From 39-52-133 sp035531075 (GTDB lineage: Bacteria > Pseudomonadota > Gammaproteobacteria > Burkholderiales > Gallionellaceae), in assembly GCA_035531075.1 (NCBI GenBank), contig DATKTO010000001.1:62001-126000 (forward strand): 64,000 nucleotides of DNA, written 5' to 3'. The stretch's first letter is position 1, and each line of letters starts with the position of its first letter. Positions 41,999 through 50,727 of this stretch are shown here, one piece after another. Below the pieces are notes generated by a model. It saw only the letters and a list, made by a program, of their open reading frames with translations, was not told the origin of the DNA and did not search any database. Both the position numbers and the translations under genes were made by a program.

Positions 41999-42845
41999 AC
42001 ACGATTTCGATCAGGCGGAAGGACTGCGCCGGCTGTTCGTGCGCGCCTCTTTGCGCGTGGTTACGGTAGTCGGCGCACGTCAGGGCCTGGGCGCCACGAG
42101 TGTCGTGGTGAACCTGGCCGCCGCGCTGGCACGCGCGGATAAACAGGTATTGGTGCTGGATGAGAATCTGGCACACGATAACGTGGCGAATGCGCTCGCA
42201 CTCAGGCCGCGTTTCGATTTGCTGAACGCAGTTCGGGACGATATGCAGTTGCGCGATATTCTGCTGCATACGGCAAATGGAGTGCATGTGCTTCCCGTAG
42301 CCAGAGCGATGCAGGCATTGCCCCGGCTGAGCGGGGCGGAACGCGAGCGCCTGCTTGCGAGTTTGACGGCTGCATCCATGGGTATGGATGTGGTGCTGGT
42401 AGATGCAACGCCGGACGGGCATTCGGTATGCGCCAGCCTGTCCGCGGATGAGCCGCTGTTATTGGTACTGAATGCAACTGCTGACGGCATTACCGAGAGT
42501 TATGCATTGCTCAAGCATATGGCTGCGCATAATGGCCGCAAGGCATTCGATCTGATCGTCAACAAGGCGCGTAATGAGCAAGAAGCGCGCACTGTGTTTG
42601 AAAATATGGCGCAGGTAGCACAGCGGCACATGCAGGTGCGGCTGAAGTATATGGGCAGCATTCCGCAGGATGAAAATCTTGGCCGGGCGACGCAGTTGCG
42701 GCGCCCGCTGGTGGAGGTACTTCCAGACGCTCCCGCATCACACGCATTTATCGAACTGGCCCGCAACCTGATGCTGCTCCCCGCCGCAGAAATAAACGGT
42801 AGCAATGCATTGAATCAACTAATGCAACGCTTGCTGCAGCGCTAG
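41988..42845 (+). CDS. flhG: MinD-like FlhG (FleN), with degenerate Walker A
   Basis: 285 residues. FlhG is a MinD/ParA-type ATPase that limits flagellar number and stimulates FlhF. The FlhF-activating motif DQAEGLR is present at D8-R14. The P-loop reads GARQGLGATSVVVNL (29-43) where KGGxGKT is expected: the catalytic lysine is replaced by A36 and the signature lysine is also absent. The rest of the fold is recognisable (VLVLDENLAHDNVANAL, VVLVDATPDG). The gene is intact and coupled to flhF, so it is probably functional but perhaps not through ATP hydrolysis. Confidence 0.92.
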   Translation: MLSEHDFDQAEGLRRLFVRASLRVVTVVGARQGLGATSVVVNLAAALARADKQVLVLDENLAHDNVANALALRPRFDLLNAVRDDMQLRDILLHTANGVHVLPVARAMQALPRLSGAERERLLASLTAASMGMDVVLVDATPDGHSVCASLSADEPLLLVLNATADGITESYALLKHMAAHNGRKAFDLIVNKARNEQEARTVFENMAQVAQRHMQVRLKYMGSIPQDENLGRATQLRRPLVEVLPDAPASHAFIELARNLMLLPAAEINGSNALNQLMQRLLQR

Positions 42846-42892
42846 AGCATGTGCAACGCCTAGTACACGCTGACCTATACCACCATAAAGTT

Positions 42893-43603
42893 ATGTATAC
42901 CGCAACCGGAATAAGTGACAAAGAACAATGCCTTAAAGAATATGCGCCATTGGTGAAACGCATCGCCCATTTCATGATGCTTAAGCTGCCGAATAGCGTG
43001 CAAGTAGATGATTTGATTCAAGCCGGCATGATCGGTTTGCTGGATGCAGCAGGGCGATACGATGAATTGCGCGGTGCGCAGTTCGAAACTTACGCATCGC
43101 AGCGCATACGCGGTGCGATGCTGGATGAGCTGCGCGGAGCCGATTGGCTACCGCGCAGCATGCGCAGCGATATGCGTCTTATAGAAAATGCGATCAGTCG
43201 TGCACAGCAACGGCTGGGGAAATCACCGACGGAATCCGAGATCGCCAAGGAGCTCGACATCACGTTGCAAGATTATCAGCAGCTATTGCAGGAATCGCGC
43301 GGCGCGCAATTAATGTATGTCGAGGATTTTCACAATGATGACGGTGAAGATTTTTTCGAACGCTTTGAAACGGATGGAAAATCCAATCCCCTGGAATTAT
43401 TGAAGGATGAACGTTTTCGTGATGCGCTGATCAAGGCGATCGAAAACCTGCCAGAACGGGAACGCATGCTGATGGGAATGCATTATGAACAGGATATGAA
43501 TTTGCGCGAAATCGGCGAGGTGCTGGGAGTAGGCGAGTCGCGCGTTTGCCAGTTGCATAGCCAGGCCGTAGGCAGGCTGCGCAGCATGCTGGAGGATCAT
43601 TGA
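42893..43603 (+). CDS. fliA: Flagellar sigma factor FliA (sigma-28)
   Basis: 236 residues from the ATG at 42893, giving MYTATGISDKEQCLKEYAPL, the normal family opening; a GTG at 42851 would add 14 unrelated residues. Sigma-28 regions are clear: region 2 (APLVKRIAHFMMLKLPNSVQ, then DDLIQAGMIGLLDAAGRYDE), region 3 and region 4 (LPERERMLMGMHYEQDMNLR). FliA transcribes late flagellar genes after FlgM is exported. It probably uses the sites listed at 14656, 37158, 46013 and 54346. Its stop overlaps the motC start by one base. Confidence 0.97.
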   Translation: MYTATGISDKEQCLKEYAPLVKRIAHFMMLKLPNSVQVDDLIQAGMIGLLDAAGRYDELRGAQFETYASQRIRGAMLDELRGADWLPRSMRSDMRLIENAISRAQQRLGKSPTESEIAKELDITLQDYQQLLQESRGAQLMYVEDFHNDDGEDFFERFETDGKSNPLELLKDERFRDALIKAIENLPERERMLMGMHYEQDMNLREIGEVLGVGESRVCQLHSQAVGRLRSMLEDH

Positions 43604-44343
43604 TGGACAAGCTCAGTTTCTTTGGCTTGCTGGTTGCAGTCTCAGGCATTGTCGGCGGATCTTTGCTGGAAGGCGGCAGCGTTGTCCTGCTACTGCAAGG
43701 TGCATCCCTGCTGATCGTGCTGGGGGGTACGCTAGGTGCAGTGATGTTGCAGACGCCTTACAAGATATTTGGAATGGGTATCGGTATGGGACGTTGGGCA
43801 TTTGCCACGCCGAAAATTCCACAGCAGAAGATGGTCTATCAACTGAGCGCCTGGAGCAATGTGGTGCGCAGGGAAGGCGTGCTGAAGCTGGAAGATCAGA
43901 TCGACGAGATGCGCGATCCATTTATCCGTAAAGGACTGCAGTTGCTGGTGGATGGAAACAGCGCGGAAAAAATTCGCAGTGTGCTGGATATCGATTTGCA
44001 TACCTATGAGCAATGTCATTTTCAGTCCGCACGCGTCTGGGAATCAGCAGCCGGGTATGCACCAACAATAGGCATCATGGGGGCGGTACTGGGTTTGGTG
44101 CACGTGATGCAAAACCTGACCGATCCGTCAAAGCTGGGGGCGGGTATTGCGATTGCATTTATTTCCACCCTCTATGGTGTGGGTTTGGCCAATCTGGTAT
44201 TCCTGCCGATTTCCGGCAAGCTCAAGATGATTATTTTGCAGCAGGTCAGCGTTCGCGAAATGTTTATCGATGGCCTGATGATGATTGCCAATGGCGAAAA
44301 TACGCGCTACCTCGAAAATAAACTACAGGGCTACATTCCCTAA
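43603..44343 (+). CDS. motC: Second flagellar stator protein, MotC-type
   Basis: 246 residues, a MotA/TolQ/ExbB-family inner-membrane protein in the form found in MotC of Pseudomonas. Opening MDKLSFFGLLVAVSGIVGGS, then GASLLIVLGGTLGAVMLQTP; later spans are GYAPTIGIMGAVLGLVHVM and IAIAFISTLYGVGLANLVFL. With MotD it forms an alternative stator set, distinct from MotA/MotB at 12723-14611. The ATG overlaps the fliA stop by one base and follows a GGAGGA site. Confidence 0.95.
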   Translation: MDKLSFFGLLVAVSGIVGGSLLEGGSVVLLLQGASLLIVLGGTLGAVMLQTPYKIFGMGIGMGRWAFATPKIPQQKMVYQLSAWSNVVRREGVLKLEDQIDEMRDPFIRKGLQLLVDGNSAEKIRSVLDIDLHTYEQCHFQSARVWESAAGYAPTIGIMGAVLGLVHVMQNLTDPSKLGAGIAIAFISTLYGVGLANLVFLPISGKLKMIILQQVSVREMFIDGLMMIANGENTRYLENKLQGYIP

Positions 44344-44346
44344 GTC

Positions 44347-45153
44347 ATGGCTCGACGATCGAGAAGGCATGAACCGGAAAGCCACGAGCGCTGGCTAATC
44401 TCCTATGCAGATTTCATTACCCTGCTGTTTGCGCTGTTTGTCGTGCTGTACGCGATGTCCAAGGTGGATGAAGGCAAATACAAGGTATTTAGCAGCTCCT
44501 TGAATTTTGCATTTGGCGCTGCACCCTCAAGCAAGCCGGGAACAACTGATCCGAACCTGCTGGTACCGCAAAATGAGCAGGAGCTGTTGTTAAAGTCACT
44601 GGTCGACAAGAGAAACGCACGTCTGGCCGAACAGCAGCGCAAGCAAAATGAAGCAATGCAGGCGATGGTCAAGAATCTTAACCAAGTCATGGCCCCCCTG
44701 GTAAAGAAGGACATGGTCAGTGTGACGCAAACGCCGCGTGGCGTGGTGGTTGAGATTAATGCCAGCGCGCTGTTTGAACAGGGGGAAGCGACGCTGCAGC
44801 GGAGCGCTGCGCGCACCCTGACTGCAGTAGCCAAGGTGCTGGAATCGGGCTCGGAGGCCATTGAAGTGGAAGGGCATACTGACGACATCCCAATCTACAC
44901 ACCACAGTTCCCTTCCAACTGGGAGTTGTCTGCTGCACGTGCCAGCAGTGTGGTGCGACTGTTTATCGAGCAGGGTGTTGTTGCAGAACGTCTTCGTGCT
45001 GTGGGTCTGGCGTCATATCATCCGATCAGCAGCAATGATACGGCGGAAGGGCGGGTACGCAATCGCCGTGTAACCGTAACCATATTGGCACCTGCACTGG
45101 AACACCCTGTGCAAAACAGGGTGGAGGAAAAAGCCGAGCTAAAGGCTGAATAA
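44347..45153 (+). CDS. motD: Second flagellar stator protein, MotD-type
   Basis: 268 residues. One transmembrane helix with the proton-binding aspartate D22 (ISYADFITLLFALFVVLYAM), then a periplasmic OmpA-like domain with EVEGHTDDIPIYTPQFPSNW and the ELSAARASSVVRLF motif that binds peptidoglycan. Partner of MotC, starting 3 bp after its stop. The short GC/AT-mixed gap up to 45183 separates it from the convergent flgN. Confidence 0.95.
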   Translation: MARRSRRHEPESHERWLISYADFITLLFALFVVLYAMSKVDEGKYKVFSSSLNFAFGAAPSSKPGTTDPNLLVPQNEQELLLKSLVDKRNARLAEQQRKQNEAMQAMVKNLNQVMAPLVKKDMVSVTQTPRGVVVEINASALFEQGEATLQRSAARTLTAVAKVLESGSEAIEVEGHTDDIPIYTPQFPSNWELSAARASSVVRLFIEQGVVAERLRAVGLASYHPISSNDTAEGRVRNRRVTVTILAPALEHPVQNRVEEKAELKAE

Positions 45154-45182
45154 CCACAATGTTCTGGTAATTCCGTCGCCTG

Positions 45183-45656
45183 TTAGCCGCTGCCGAGATG
45201 TCGTCCGGAACTGTTTAAATTGGCTTGCCCATCCGGGCCATACAGACTGGCAGTAGTTTTTGAAGCGGCGTGCAATACGTTGAGCGCTTGCTGGTTGTGT
45301 TGCAGCCTGGAATTAATCAGTTCTCCATTGGTACTGTTGAGATGTTGTGCCTGAGCTGCCAGTTTGCGTATCTCGCTCCACCCTCCAAGGCGGTTGGGCG
45401 CATGCTTGGCTATCCACGTTTCCATGTTATCCGCACTGTTCCCGAGCAGGGCTTTTCTGCGCGATGCACCCATCTCCATCAGCTGACTTGCAACCTTCAT
45501 TTTGGTTTCACTCAGCGTCAGCAGGGGTTCGGTATCATTGTTAAGCAATAATTGCTGCTCTGAAGTAAGCAGGGCAACGAACTGGCGCAGGGCGTCGAGT
45601 TCGTTGTCCAATTTCAGAATAGCGTCGCTAGTCACGGTTGAGTTGTGAGTGTTCAC
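45183..45656 (-). CDS. flgN: Flagellar export chaperone FlgN
   Basis: 157 residues, mostly helical. FlgN is the export chaperone of the hook-filament junction proteins FlgK and FlgL. Characteristic features are the N-terminal helix pair (LDNELDALRQFVALLTSEQQ) and the segment LSETKMKVASQLMEMGASRR. It follows flgM by 5 bp on the minus strand and shares its promoter. The low-complexity C-terminus (GPDGQANLNSSGRHLGSG) is also usual. Confidence 0.93.
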   Translation of the reverse strand: MNTHNSTVTSDAILKLDNELDALRQFVALLTSEQQLLLNNDTEPLLTLSETKMKVASQLMEMGASRRKALLGNSADNMETWIAKHAPNRLGGWSEIRKLAAQAQHLNSTNGELINSRLQHNQQALNVLHAASKTTASLYGPDGQANLNSSGRHLGSG

Positions 45657-45661
45657 TATTG

Positions 45662-45976
45662 TTAAGCGGACCCGGACTGATTTGTGCTGATCAGTTCTTT
45701 CACACTGTCAATCAAGCGGTCTGCGACTGCAGCGTGATTGACCTGAAAGCGGCCTTCACTAATCGCCTGTTTGATCGCCGCAACTTTTTCCGTGTTGACC
45801 GCTGAGGAACCCGCAACGCTGTTTCCCAAGCTCCTCAGTTGCGCGCTGGCAGGACTCAGGTGAACGCTGGTTTCACTGGGCGCAGTGCCTCCAGCAGGCT
45901 TTGAGGTTGGCGAGCGCGGTGCCAGTTCACCGATCTGTGAGGCGGGCAAAGACGGGGTGGTATTGTCGATTTTCAT
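45662..45976 (-). CDS. flgM: Anti-sigma-28 factor FlgM
   Basis: 104 residues. FlgM binds and inhibits FliA until it is exported through the completed hook-basal body. The N-terminal half is disordered and rich in Ser, Thr and Pro; the C-terminal FliA-binding helices include VNTEKVAAIKQAISEGRFQV and AVADRLIDSVKELI. A sigma-28 promoter lies upstream, the usual autoregulatory loop. A STAS protein in this window may also control it (see the note at 32739). Confidence 0.96.
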   Translation of the reverse strand: MKIDNTTPSLPASQIGELAPRSPTSKPAGGTAPSETSVHLSPASAQLRSLGNSVAGSSAVNTEKVAAIKQAISEGRFQVNHAAVADRLIDSVKELISTNQSGSA

Positions 45977-46012
45977 CTTATGGCTCCTTCGTTTATATGC
46001 TGTACGGTATGT

Positions 46013-46039
46013 ACATCGGCAACCTTCTGTAAAACTTTA
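46013..46039 (-). promoter_or_regulatory. Sigma-28 promoter of flgMN
   Basis: On the minus strand the sequence is TAAAGTTT, an 11-base spacer, then GCCGATGT. The -35 element matches the consensus TAAAGTTT perfectly, and GCCGAT of the -10 element matches too. It lies about 37 bp upstream of the flgM ATG. A strongly AT-rich stretch (46040-46092) just upstream could act as an UP-like element. Confidence 0.85.
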
Positions 46040-46189
46040 GGTATTTCTGCAAATATATTTAAATTTATTTAATATTTATTATATTCAAATGGTTGCGTGA
46101 AACTATTTGTTCGCTTGTGCCGGATTCAGGCTGCGGCAATGCTGCTATAAGTTTTTATTGTAATTGAATACTAATGATTTTTCCTGCCG

Positions 46190-46873
46190 TTATTGGGAGA
46201 CTTCGATTATTCCGCCCCTGACAACTCCGCTTGCCGTCTGTCCTGATGGTGTCCTGACCAAGGCTGTTTCTCCTTCTGCAGCATTGTTGAGTGACTGGCC
46301 TTCGGCGCTCACCCGAAAACCTGATCCCTGCACCCTGATACGCACGGTTTGTCCCTGCTTCACGGTGTAGGGCGCACGCAGCATGTCTTGGCGCAATATC
46401 TGCCCTGCTGCAACCCCATATTTCATTATTTTTCCGATGGCCTGTGCCGGATCGGTCATCGTGCCTGCTTGCAGTGACTCGCTGCTCAGGCTGCCGATAT
46501 CCTCGGCGCCTACGGTTTGTCCCTGGCGCAAGGTTGTATTGGCAGTGAGCAGGTTCACGCTAATTTTTACATTCACCTGAACAAACAGTGACCAGCTTTG
46601 TTTGCCGTTGCAGCGCACGCCGACGTTGCTGTTGCCGTTCAACTGTGTGCCGGCCGGCAGAAAAGCTTCCAGAGCGGGACAGGCAGGTAACACGATACGC
46701 CGGTCTATCTCGGAAACTTGGATGGAGACTTTTCCTGGTAGTGCTCTGGTCTGAGTCTGCACAAATGCCAAAACGGTGTCTCGGATAACGGCATGGCTTT
46801 GTGAAGGACCCGCGCAAGCGGGTGGTGAGCTAAAGGTTAGCAGGACAAGCAGTGAAGCGAGGAGTTTGTGCAT
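46190..46873 (-). CDS. flgA: Flagellar P-ring assembly chaperone FlgA
   Basis: 227 residues. A cleavable signal peptide (MHKLLASLLVLLTFSSPPAC) sends it to the periplasm, where FlgA assists FlgI polymerisation. The C-terminal SAF/ChapFlgA domain includes TANTTLRQGQTVGAEDIG and LRAPYTVKQGQTVRIRVQGS. It is divergent from flgB, as is typical for Gram-negative flagellar clusters. The 213-bp gap to flgM holds the flgM promoter and an AT-rich segment. Confidence 0.96.
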   Translation of the reverse strand: MHKLLASLLVLLTFSSPPACAGPSQSHAVIRDTVLAFVQTQTRALPGKVSIQVSEIDRRIVLPACPALEAFLPAGTQLNGNSNVGVRCNGKQSWSLFVQVNVKISVNLLTANTTLRQGQTVGAEDIGSLSSESLQAGTMTDPAQAIGKIMKYGVAAGQILRQDMLRAPYTVKQGQTVRIRVQGSGFRVSAEGQSLNNAAEGETALVRTPSGQTASGVVRGGIIEVSQ

Positions 46874-47046
46874 GATCGTATTGTCGTCGACTAAGGGGCA
46901 TCAGGGAAGTATTTTGCGCAGCATTTAGCCGGGGAAAAGAACGGGATTTTTAGCTTTAATCGGATGATTGTTTTGTTGCAAAGCGACTAGTATGCCCGTC
47001 ATAGAGGTCATCAATCAGGTCAACGAAACGGATCGGGAGGCAGCAT

Positions 47047-47457
47047 ATGAGCAGTAGAATCGATGATACTTTGCGCTTTAACCAGACTGCATTGACCCTG
47101 CGTGCGGCACGACAGGAGCTGATCGCATCCAATATCGCGAATGCGGATACACCGAATTACAAGGCTAAGGATATCGATTTTTCCAAGGCCATGCAAGGCG
47201 CGTTGGCGGGTTCAAACGCCAAATTGCAGATGGCAACGACTGCTGTCAGCCATTTGAATGGAGGCGGCAGCGATGCGCTGGGTGCCCTTGGCGCGCCCGT
47301 GATGTATCGTACAGCGGTGCAGCCGAGCGCCGATGGCAATACAGTCGATATGGATGTGGAGCGTGCACAGTTTGCCGATAATGCGTTGCACTACGAGGCC
47401 AGCGTGCATTTCATCAGCGATGATATCAAGAAAATATTAACCGCTTTACAGGGGTAA
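47047..47457 (+). CDS. flgB: Flagellar proximal rod protein FlgB
   Basis: 136 residues, first gene of the flgBCDEFGHIJ operon. It has the flagellar rod motif near the N-terminus (RQELIASNIANADTPNYKAKD) and a matching C-terminal helix (HYEASVHFISDDIKKILTAL). FlgB is the first rod subunit above the MS ring. A GGGAGG site precedes the ATG. The 173-bp region between flgA and flgB probably contains FlhDC-dependent promoters in both directions; I cannot mark a box. Confidence 0.96.
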   Translation: MSSRIDDTLRFNQTALTLRAARQELIASNIANADTPNYKAKDIDFSKAMQGALAGSNAKLQMATTAVSHLNGGGSDALGALGAPVMYRTAVQPSADGNTVDMDVERAQFADNALHYEASVHFISDDIKKILTALQG

Positions 47458-47462
47458 TCATT

Positions 47463-47873
47463 ATGTCTTTATTCAATATATTCAATATCTCAGGCTCCGC
47501 GATGACAGCGCAGGCACAACGGCTTAACGTGGTGGCCAGTAATCTGGCCAACGTGGATAGTGCAACCGGCCCCGATGGTCAGCCCTACCGCGCGAAACAG
47601 GTGGTGTTTAGCACTACCCCGATGGGAGCGGGCGGGCAAGGCGGCGCTGGCGTAAAAGTGGCGGCGGTGGTCGAGGATAATGCGCCAATGAAGCTGGTCT
47701 ATGACCCGAAACACCCGATGGCCAACGCGCAGGGTTATGTGGCTATGCCCAATGTGAATCCTGTGGACGAAATGGTGAACATGATCTCGGCCTCGCGTTC
47801 CTACCAGAACAACGTGGAAGTGATGAATACTTCAAAGACCCTGTTGCTTAAGACACTGACCATCGGCCAATAA
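47463..47873 (+). CDS. flgC: Flagellar rod protein FlgC
   Basis: 136 residues. The N-terminal rod motif reads RLNVVASNLANVDSATGPDG, and the C-terminal helix is VDEMVNMISASRSYQNNVEV, both typical of proximal rod subunits. The gene starts 5 bp after flgB with an overlapping AGGGG site. Confidence 0.97.
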   Translation: MSLFNIFNISGSAMTAQAQRLNVVASNLANVDSATGPDGQPYRAKQVVFSTTPMGAGGQGGAGVKVAAVVEDNAPMKLVYDPKHPMANAQGYVAMPNVNPVDEMVNMISASRSYQNNVEVMNTSKTLLLKTLTIGQ

Positions 47874-47913
47874 GAGTAATCCAGCTCAATAAAACAGACA
47901 AAAGGGATACGTC

Positions 47914-48576
47914 ATGATTAGTTCAACCTTAGCCAGCAGTACAACTACCGCACCAACCAGCTCAACCAGTTCCACGAATAATGCAGTAATAGAATCTCAG
48001 GACCGGTTTTTGAAGCTGCTGGTTACCCAGATGAAGAATCAGGATCCCCTGAATCCAATGGATAATGCGCAGGTGACCTCGCAGATGGCGCAACTCAGCA
48101 CTGTGAGCGGTATCGACAAGCTGAATTCCACCCTGCAGGCCCTGAGCAGCAGCATGATCACATCGCAATCCATGCAGGCGGCTTCCATGATCGGACACGT
48201 GGTGATGGTGCCGGGAAATAAAATCGAACTGGTGAACGGCAAGGCTGTGGCGGCGCTTGATCTGACCCAGCCTGCAGACAGCGTCAGCGTGGCGATTACC
48301 GATGCATCAGGCAACGTGGTACGCAACATGCAAATGGGCAGCCAGAGTACCGGCAACGTAGCCGTACAGTGGGATGGCCTCAATGACCTGGGGCAGCCAG
48401 TTGCGAATGGCAGCTACAAGATCAGCGCGAAGGCGGTGCTGGGAGGTGTGGAATCCAGTGTCGGCACGATGTCCTACGGCATGGTCAACAGCGTCATGCA
48501 GGGACCTGCGGGTGCGACGCTTAATGTGGCGCAAATAGGCGAAGTCAGTCTGTCATCGGTAAAACAAATCTTGTAA
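47914..48576 (+). CDS. flgD: Hook assembly scaffold FlgD
   Basis: 220 residues. FlgD caps the growing hook and is later discarded. The N-terminal domain has the family signature LKLLVTQMKNQDPLNPMDNA; the central part includes a FlgD Ig-like fold (VQWDGLNDLGQPVANGSYKI). The C-terminus reads GEVSLSSVKQIL. It lies between flgC and flgE with short gaps. Confidence 0.97.
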   Translation: MISSTLASSTTTAPTSSTSSTNNAVIESQDRFLKLLVTQMKNQDPLNPMDNAQVTSQMAQLSTVSGIDKLNSTLQALSSSMITSQSMQAASMIGHVVMVPGNKIELVNGKAVAALDLTQPADSVSVAITDASGNVVRNMQMGSQSTGNVAVQWDGLNDLGQPVANGSYKISAKAVLGGVESSVGTMSYGMVNSVMQGPAGATLNVAQIGEVSLSSVKQIL

Positions 48577-48638
48577 GCAGGCACGGCACGCGCCGCACAA
48601 GCGGCAGTGTAGTGATCACCAACACAAAGGAGAACAGC

Positions 48639-49913
48639 ATGAGCTTTCAACAGGGATTAAGTGGATTAAAAGCGGCGTCAGGTAATCTGGACGTGATCGG
48701 CAACAACGTGGCCAACGCCAATACCGTCGGTTTCAAACAGTCCCAGGCACAGTTTTCCGATGTGTATGCCAATGCCCAGGGTGGCTCCACCGATGCGGCT
48801 GTCGGTATTGGCACCAAGGTGATGGCGGTGGCGCAGCAGTTTGGACAGGGAAATATCACCTCCACCAGTAATCCGCTGGATATGGCCATCAGCGGTCAGG
48901 GGTTCTTTCAGACGAATAACAACGGTGCACTGGCCTATACCCGCAACGGCCAGTTTCAACTGGACAAGGACGGTTTTATCATCACGCCGCAGGGGCATCA
49001 ACTGAACGGCTATCCGGTCAACAAGCTGACCGGACTTATTTCGACCGGAAGCGTCGGACCCTTGAATCTGCCCAGAAACGCGATTTCACCGCTGCCAACC
49101 ACAACCTCAATCGCGGGTGTGAACCTGGACTCGCGCGAACTGGTACCGACTACTGCCGTGTTCAACCCGACCGACCAGACTTCCTACAATAAGTCGACGG
49201 CGATGACGGTTTACGACAGTCTGGGCAATAATCATATTGCCTCGCTTTATTTCATTAAGGTGGCGCCGGCGACAAGTAACACATGGGATGTGCGTATGAC
49301 GGTGGATAATCTGCCCACCGATGGCATAGCGACGGTGCCGCCATCCGGCACCTTGCTGGGTCAATTGGGTTTCAGTACGAGCGGTTTGCTTGTTGCGCCG
49401 GTCGGCCCCCCGGTCGGACAGCTAACCGTTCCTGCGGGCGGCATTACCTATGCAACGGGTTCGGTCATACCGCAGCCGCTGTCCATTGATTTTTCAAAGT
49501 CTACGCAATTTGGAGCGCCATTTGGCGTGAACACGCTGTCGCAGAATGGCTATACCTCCGGTCAGTTGAATGATTTTTCTACCGCCTCGGATGGCACGAT
49601 TGTCGGGCGCTATACCAACGGGCAATCGCAATTGCTGGGGCAGGTCGTGCTGGCCAACTTTGCCAATGTGCAGGGTTTGCAGCCCAAGGGCAATAACGAG
49701 TGGACCAGCTCGGCCGCTTCGGGTCAGGCGCTGCTTGGCGCGCCGGGCACATCCAGCCTGGGTATCGTGCGCTCGGGGGCGACAGAGGATTCAAATATCG
49801 ATCTGACTGCCGAGCTGGTTAACATGATCACGGCACAACGGGTGTATCAGGCCAATGCGCAGACGATCAAGGCGCAGGATTCCATTATGCAGACCATTAC
49901 CAACCTGCGCTGA
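48639..49913 (+). CDS. flgE: Flagellar hook protein FlgE
   Basis: 424 residues from the ATG at 48639, with an AAAGGAG site; the GTG at 48612 would add nine residues and include that site. FlgE polymerises into the hook. N-terminal SFQQGLSGLKAASGNLDVIG and GNNVANANTVGFKQSQAQF, and C-terminal LTAELVNMITAQRVYQANAQ helices, form the core. The middle carries the surface domain (DSLGNNHIASLYFIKV), which varies between species. Confidence 0.97.
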   Translation: MSFQQGLSGLKAASGNLDVIGNNVANANTVGFKQSQAQFSDVYANAQGGSTDAAVGIGTKVMAVAQQFGQGNITSTSNPLDMAISGQGFFQTNNNGALAYTRNGQFQLDKDGFIITPQGHQLNGYPVNKLTGLISTGSVGPLNLPRNAISPLPTTTSIAGVNLDSRELVPTTAVFNPTDQTSYNKSTAMTVYDSLGNNHIASLYFIKVAPATSNTWDVRMTVDNLPTDGIATVPPSGTLLGQLGFSTSGLLVAPVGPPVGQLTVPAGGITYATGSVIPQPLSIDFSKSTQFGAPFGVNTLSQNGYTSGQLNDFSTASDGTIVGRYTNGQSQLLGQVVLANFANVQGLQPKGNNEWTSSAASGQALLGAPGTSSLGIVRSGATEDSNIDLTAELVNMITAQRVYQANAQTIKAQDSIMQTITNLR

Positions 49914-49946
49914 TTAACGGATTGAAGTGAAGCCGAGGAGCATGCT

Positions 49947-50690
49947 ATGGACAAACTGATATACACCGCAATGACCGGAGCGTCTCACGCGTTGCAACAG
50001 CAGGCCGCGGTATCGCAAAATCTGGCCAACGCCAATACTCCAGGCTTCCGCTCGGCGATCAATACCTTCCGCGCCGTGCCGCTGCTAGGCGAAGGCTTGC
50101 CCACGCGCACCTTTGTGGTGGATTCCACCGCCGGGGCAGATTTTTCCCAGGGTCCGATGCAACCAACCGGGCGCGCGTTGGACGTTGCAGTGAATGGCGA
50201 TGGCTGGCTGGCGGTGCAGACTGCAGATGGTGCCGAGGCTTATACGCGCAATGGCAGTTTTCAACTGACGCCTAATGGTGTGCTGCAAACACGCAGCGGG
50301 TTGAACGTGATGGGTGAGACCGGCCCGATTACCGTCCCGCCGGATACCCAGATTACCATCGGCAAAGACGGCACTATTTCGACTGTGCCGACTAACAGCC
50401 AGGTTACCGCCGTTACTGTGATTGGCCGGCTCAAACTGACTAACCCGGCGCAGGCACAACTGGTGCGCGGAGACGATGGATTGTTTCGCAGTGCGGATGG
50501 CCGGGCTGCCAATGCCGATGCCAATGTTTCAGTATCTTCAGGACATCTGGAAGGCAGCAATGTGAATGCGGTGGAAGCAATGGTCAACATGATCACGCTG
50601 GCGCGGCAATTCGATATGCAGATGAAGATGCTGACAACGGCAGATAACAATTCGCGCCAGGCAGGTCAGATCCTGAATGTAGGCGGCTGA
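49947..50690 (+). CDS. flgF: Flagellar rod protein FlgF
   Basis: 247 residues of the FlgE/FlgF/FlgG fold: MDKLIYTAMTGASHALQQQA with rod motif QNLANANTPGFRSAINTFRA at the N-terminus, and NAVEAMVNMITLARQFDMQM at the C-terminus. It joins the proximal rod to the distal rod. It starts 33 bp after flgE with a GAGGAG site. Confidence 0.97.
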   Translation: MDKLIYTAMTGASHALQQQAAVSQNLANANTPGFRSAINTFRAVPLLGEGLPTRTFVVDSTAGADFSQGPMQPTGRALDVAVNGDGWLAVQTADGAEAYTRNGSFQLTPNGVLQTRSGLNVMGETGPITVPPDTQITIGKDGTISTVPTNSQVTAVTVIGRLKLTNPAQAQLVRGDDGLFRSADGRAANADANVSVSSGHLEGSNVNAVEAMVNMITLARQFDMQMKMLTTADNNSRQAGQILNVGG

Positions 50691-50727
50691 TCGGCTGAGA
50701 TAATTTTGCAGTGAAAGGATAAAGATC

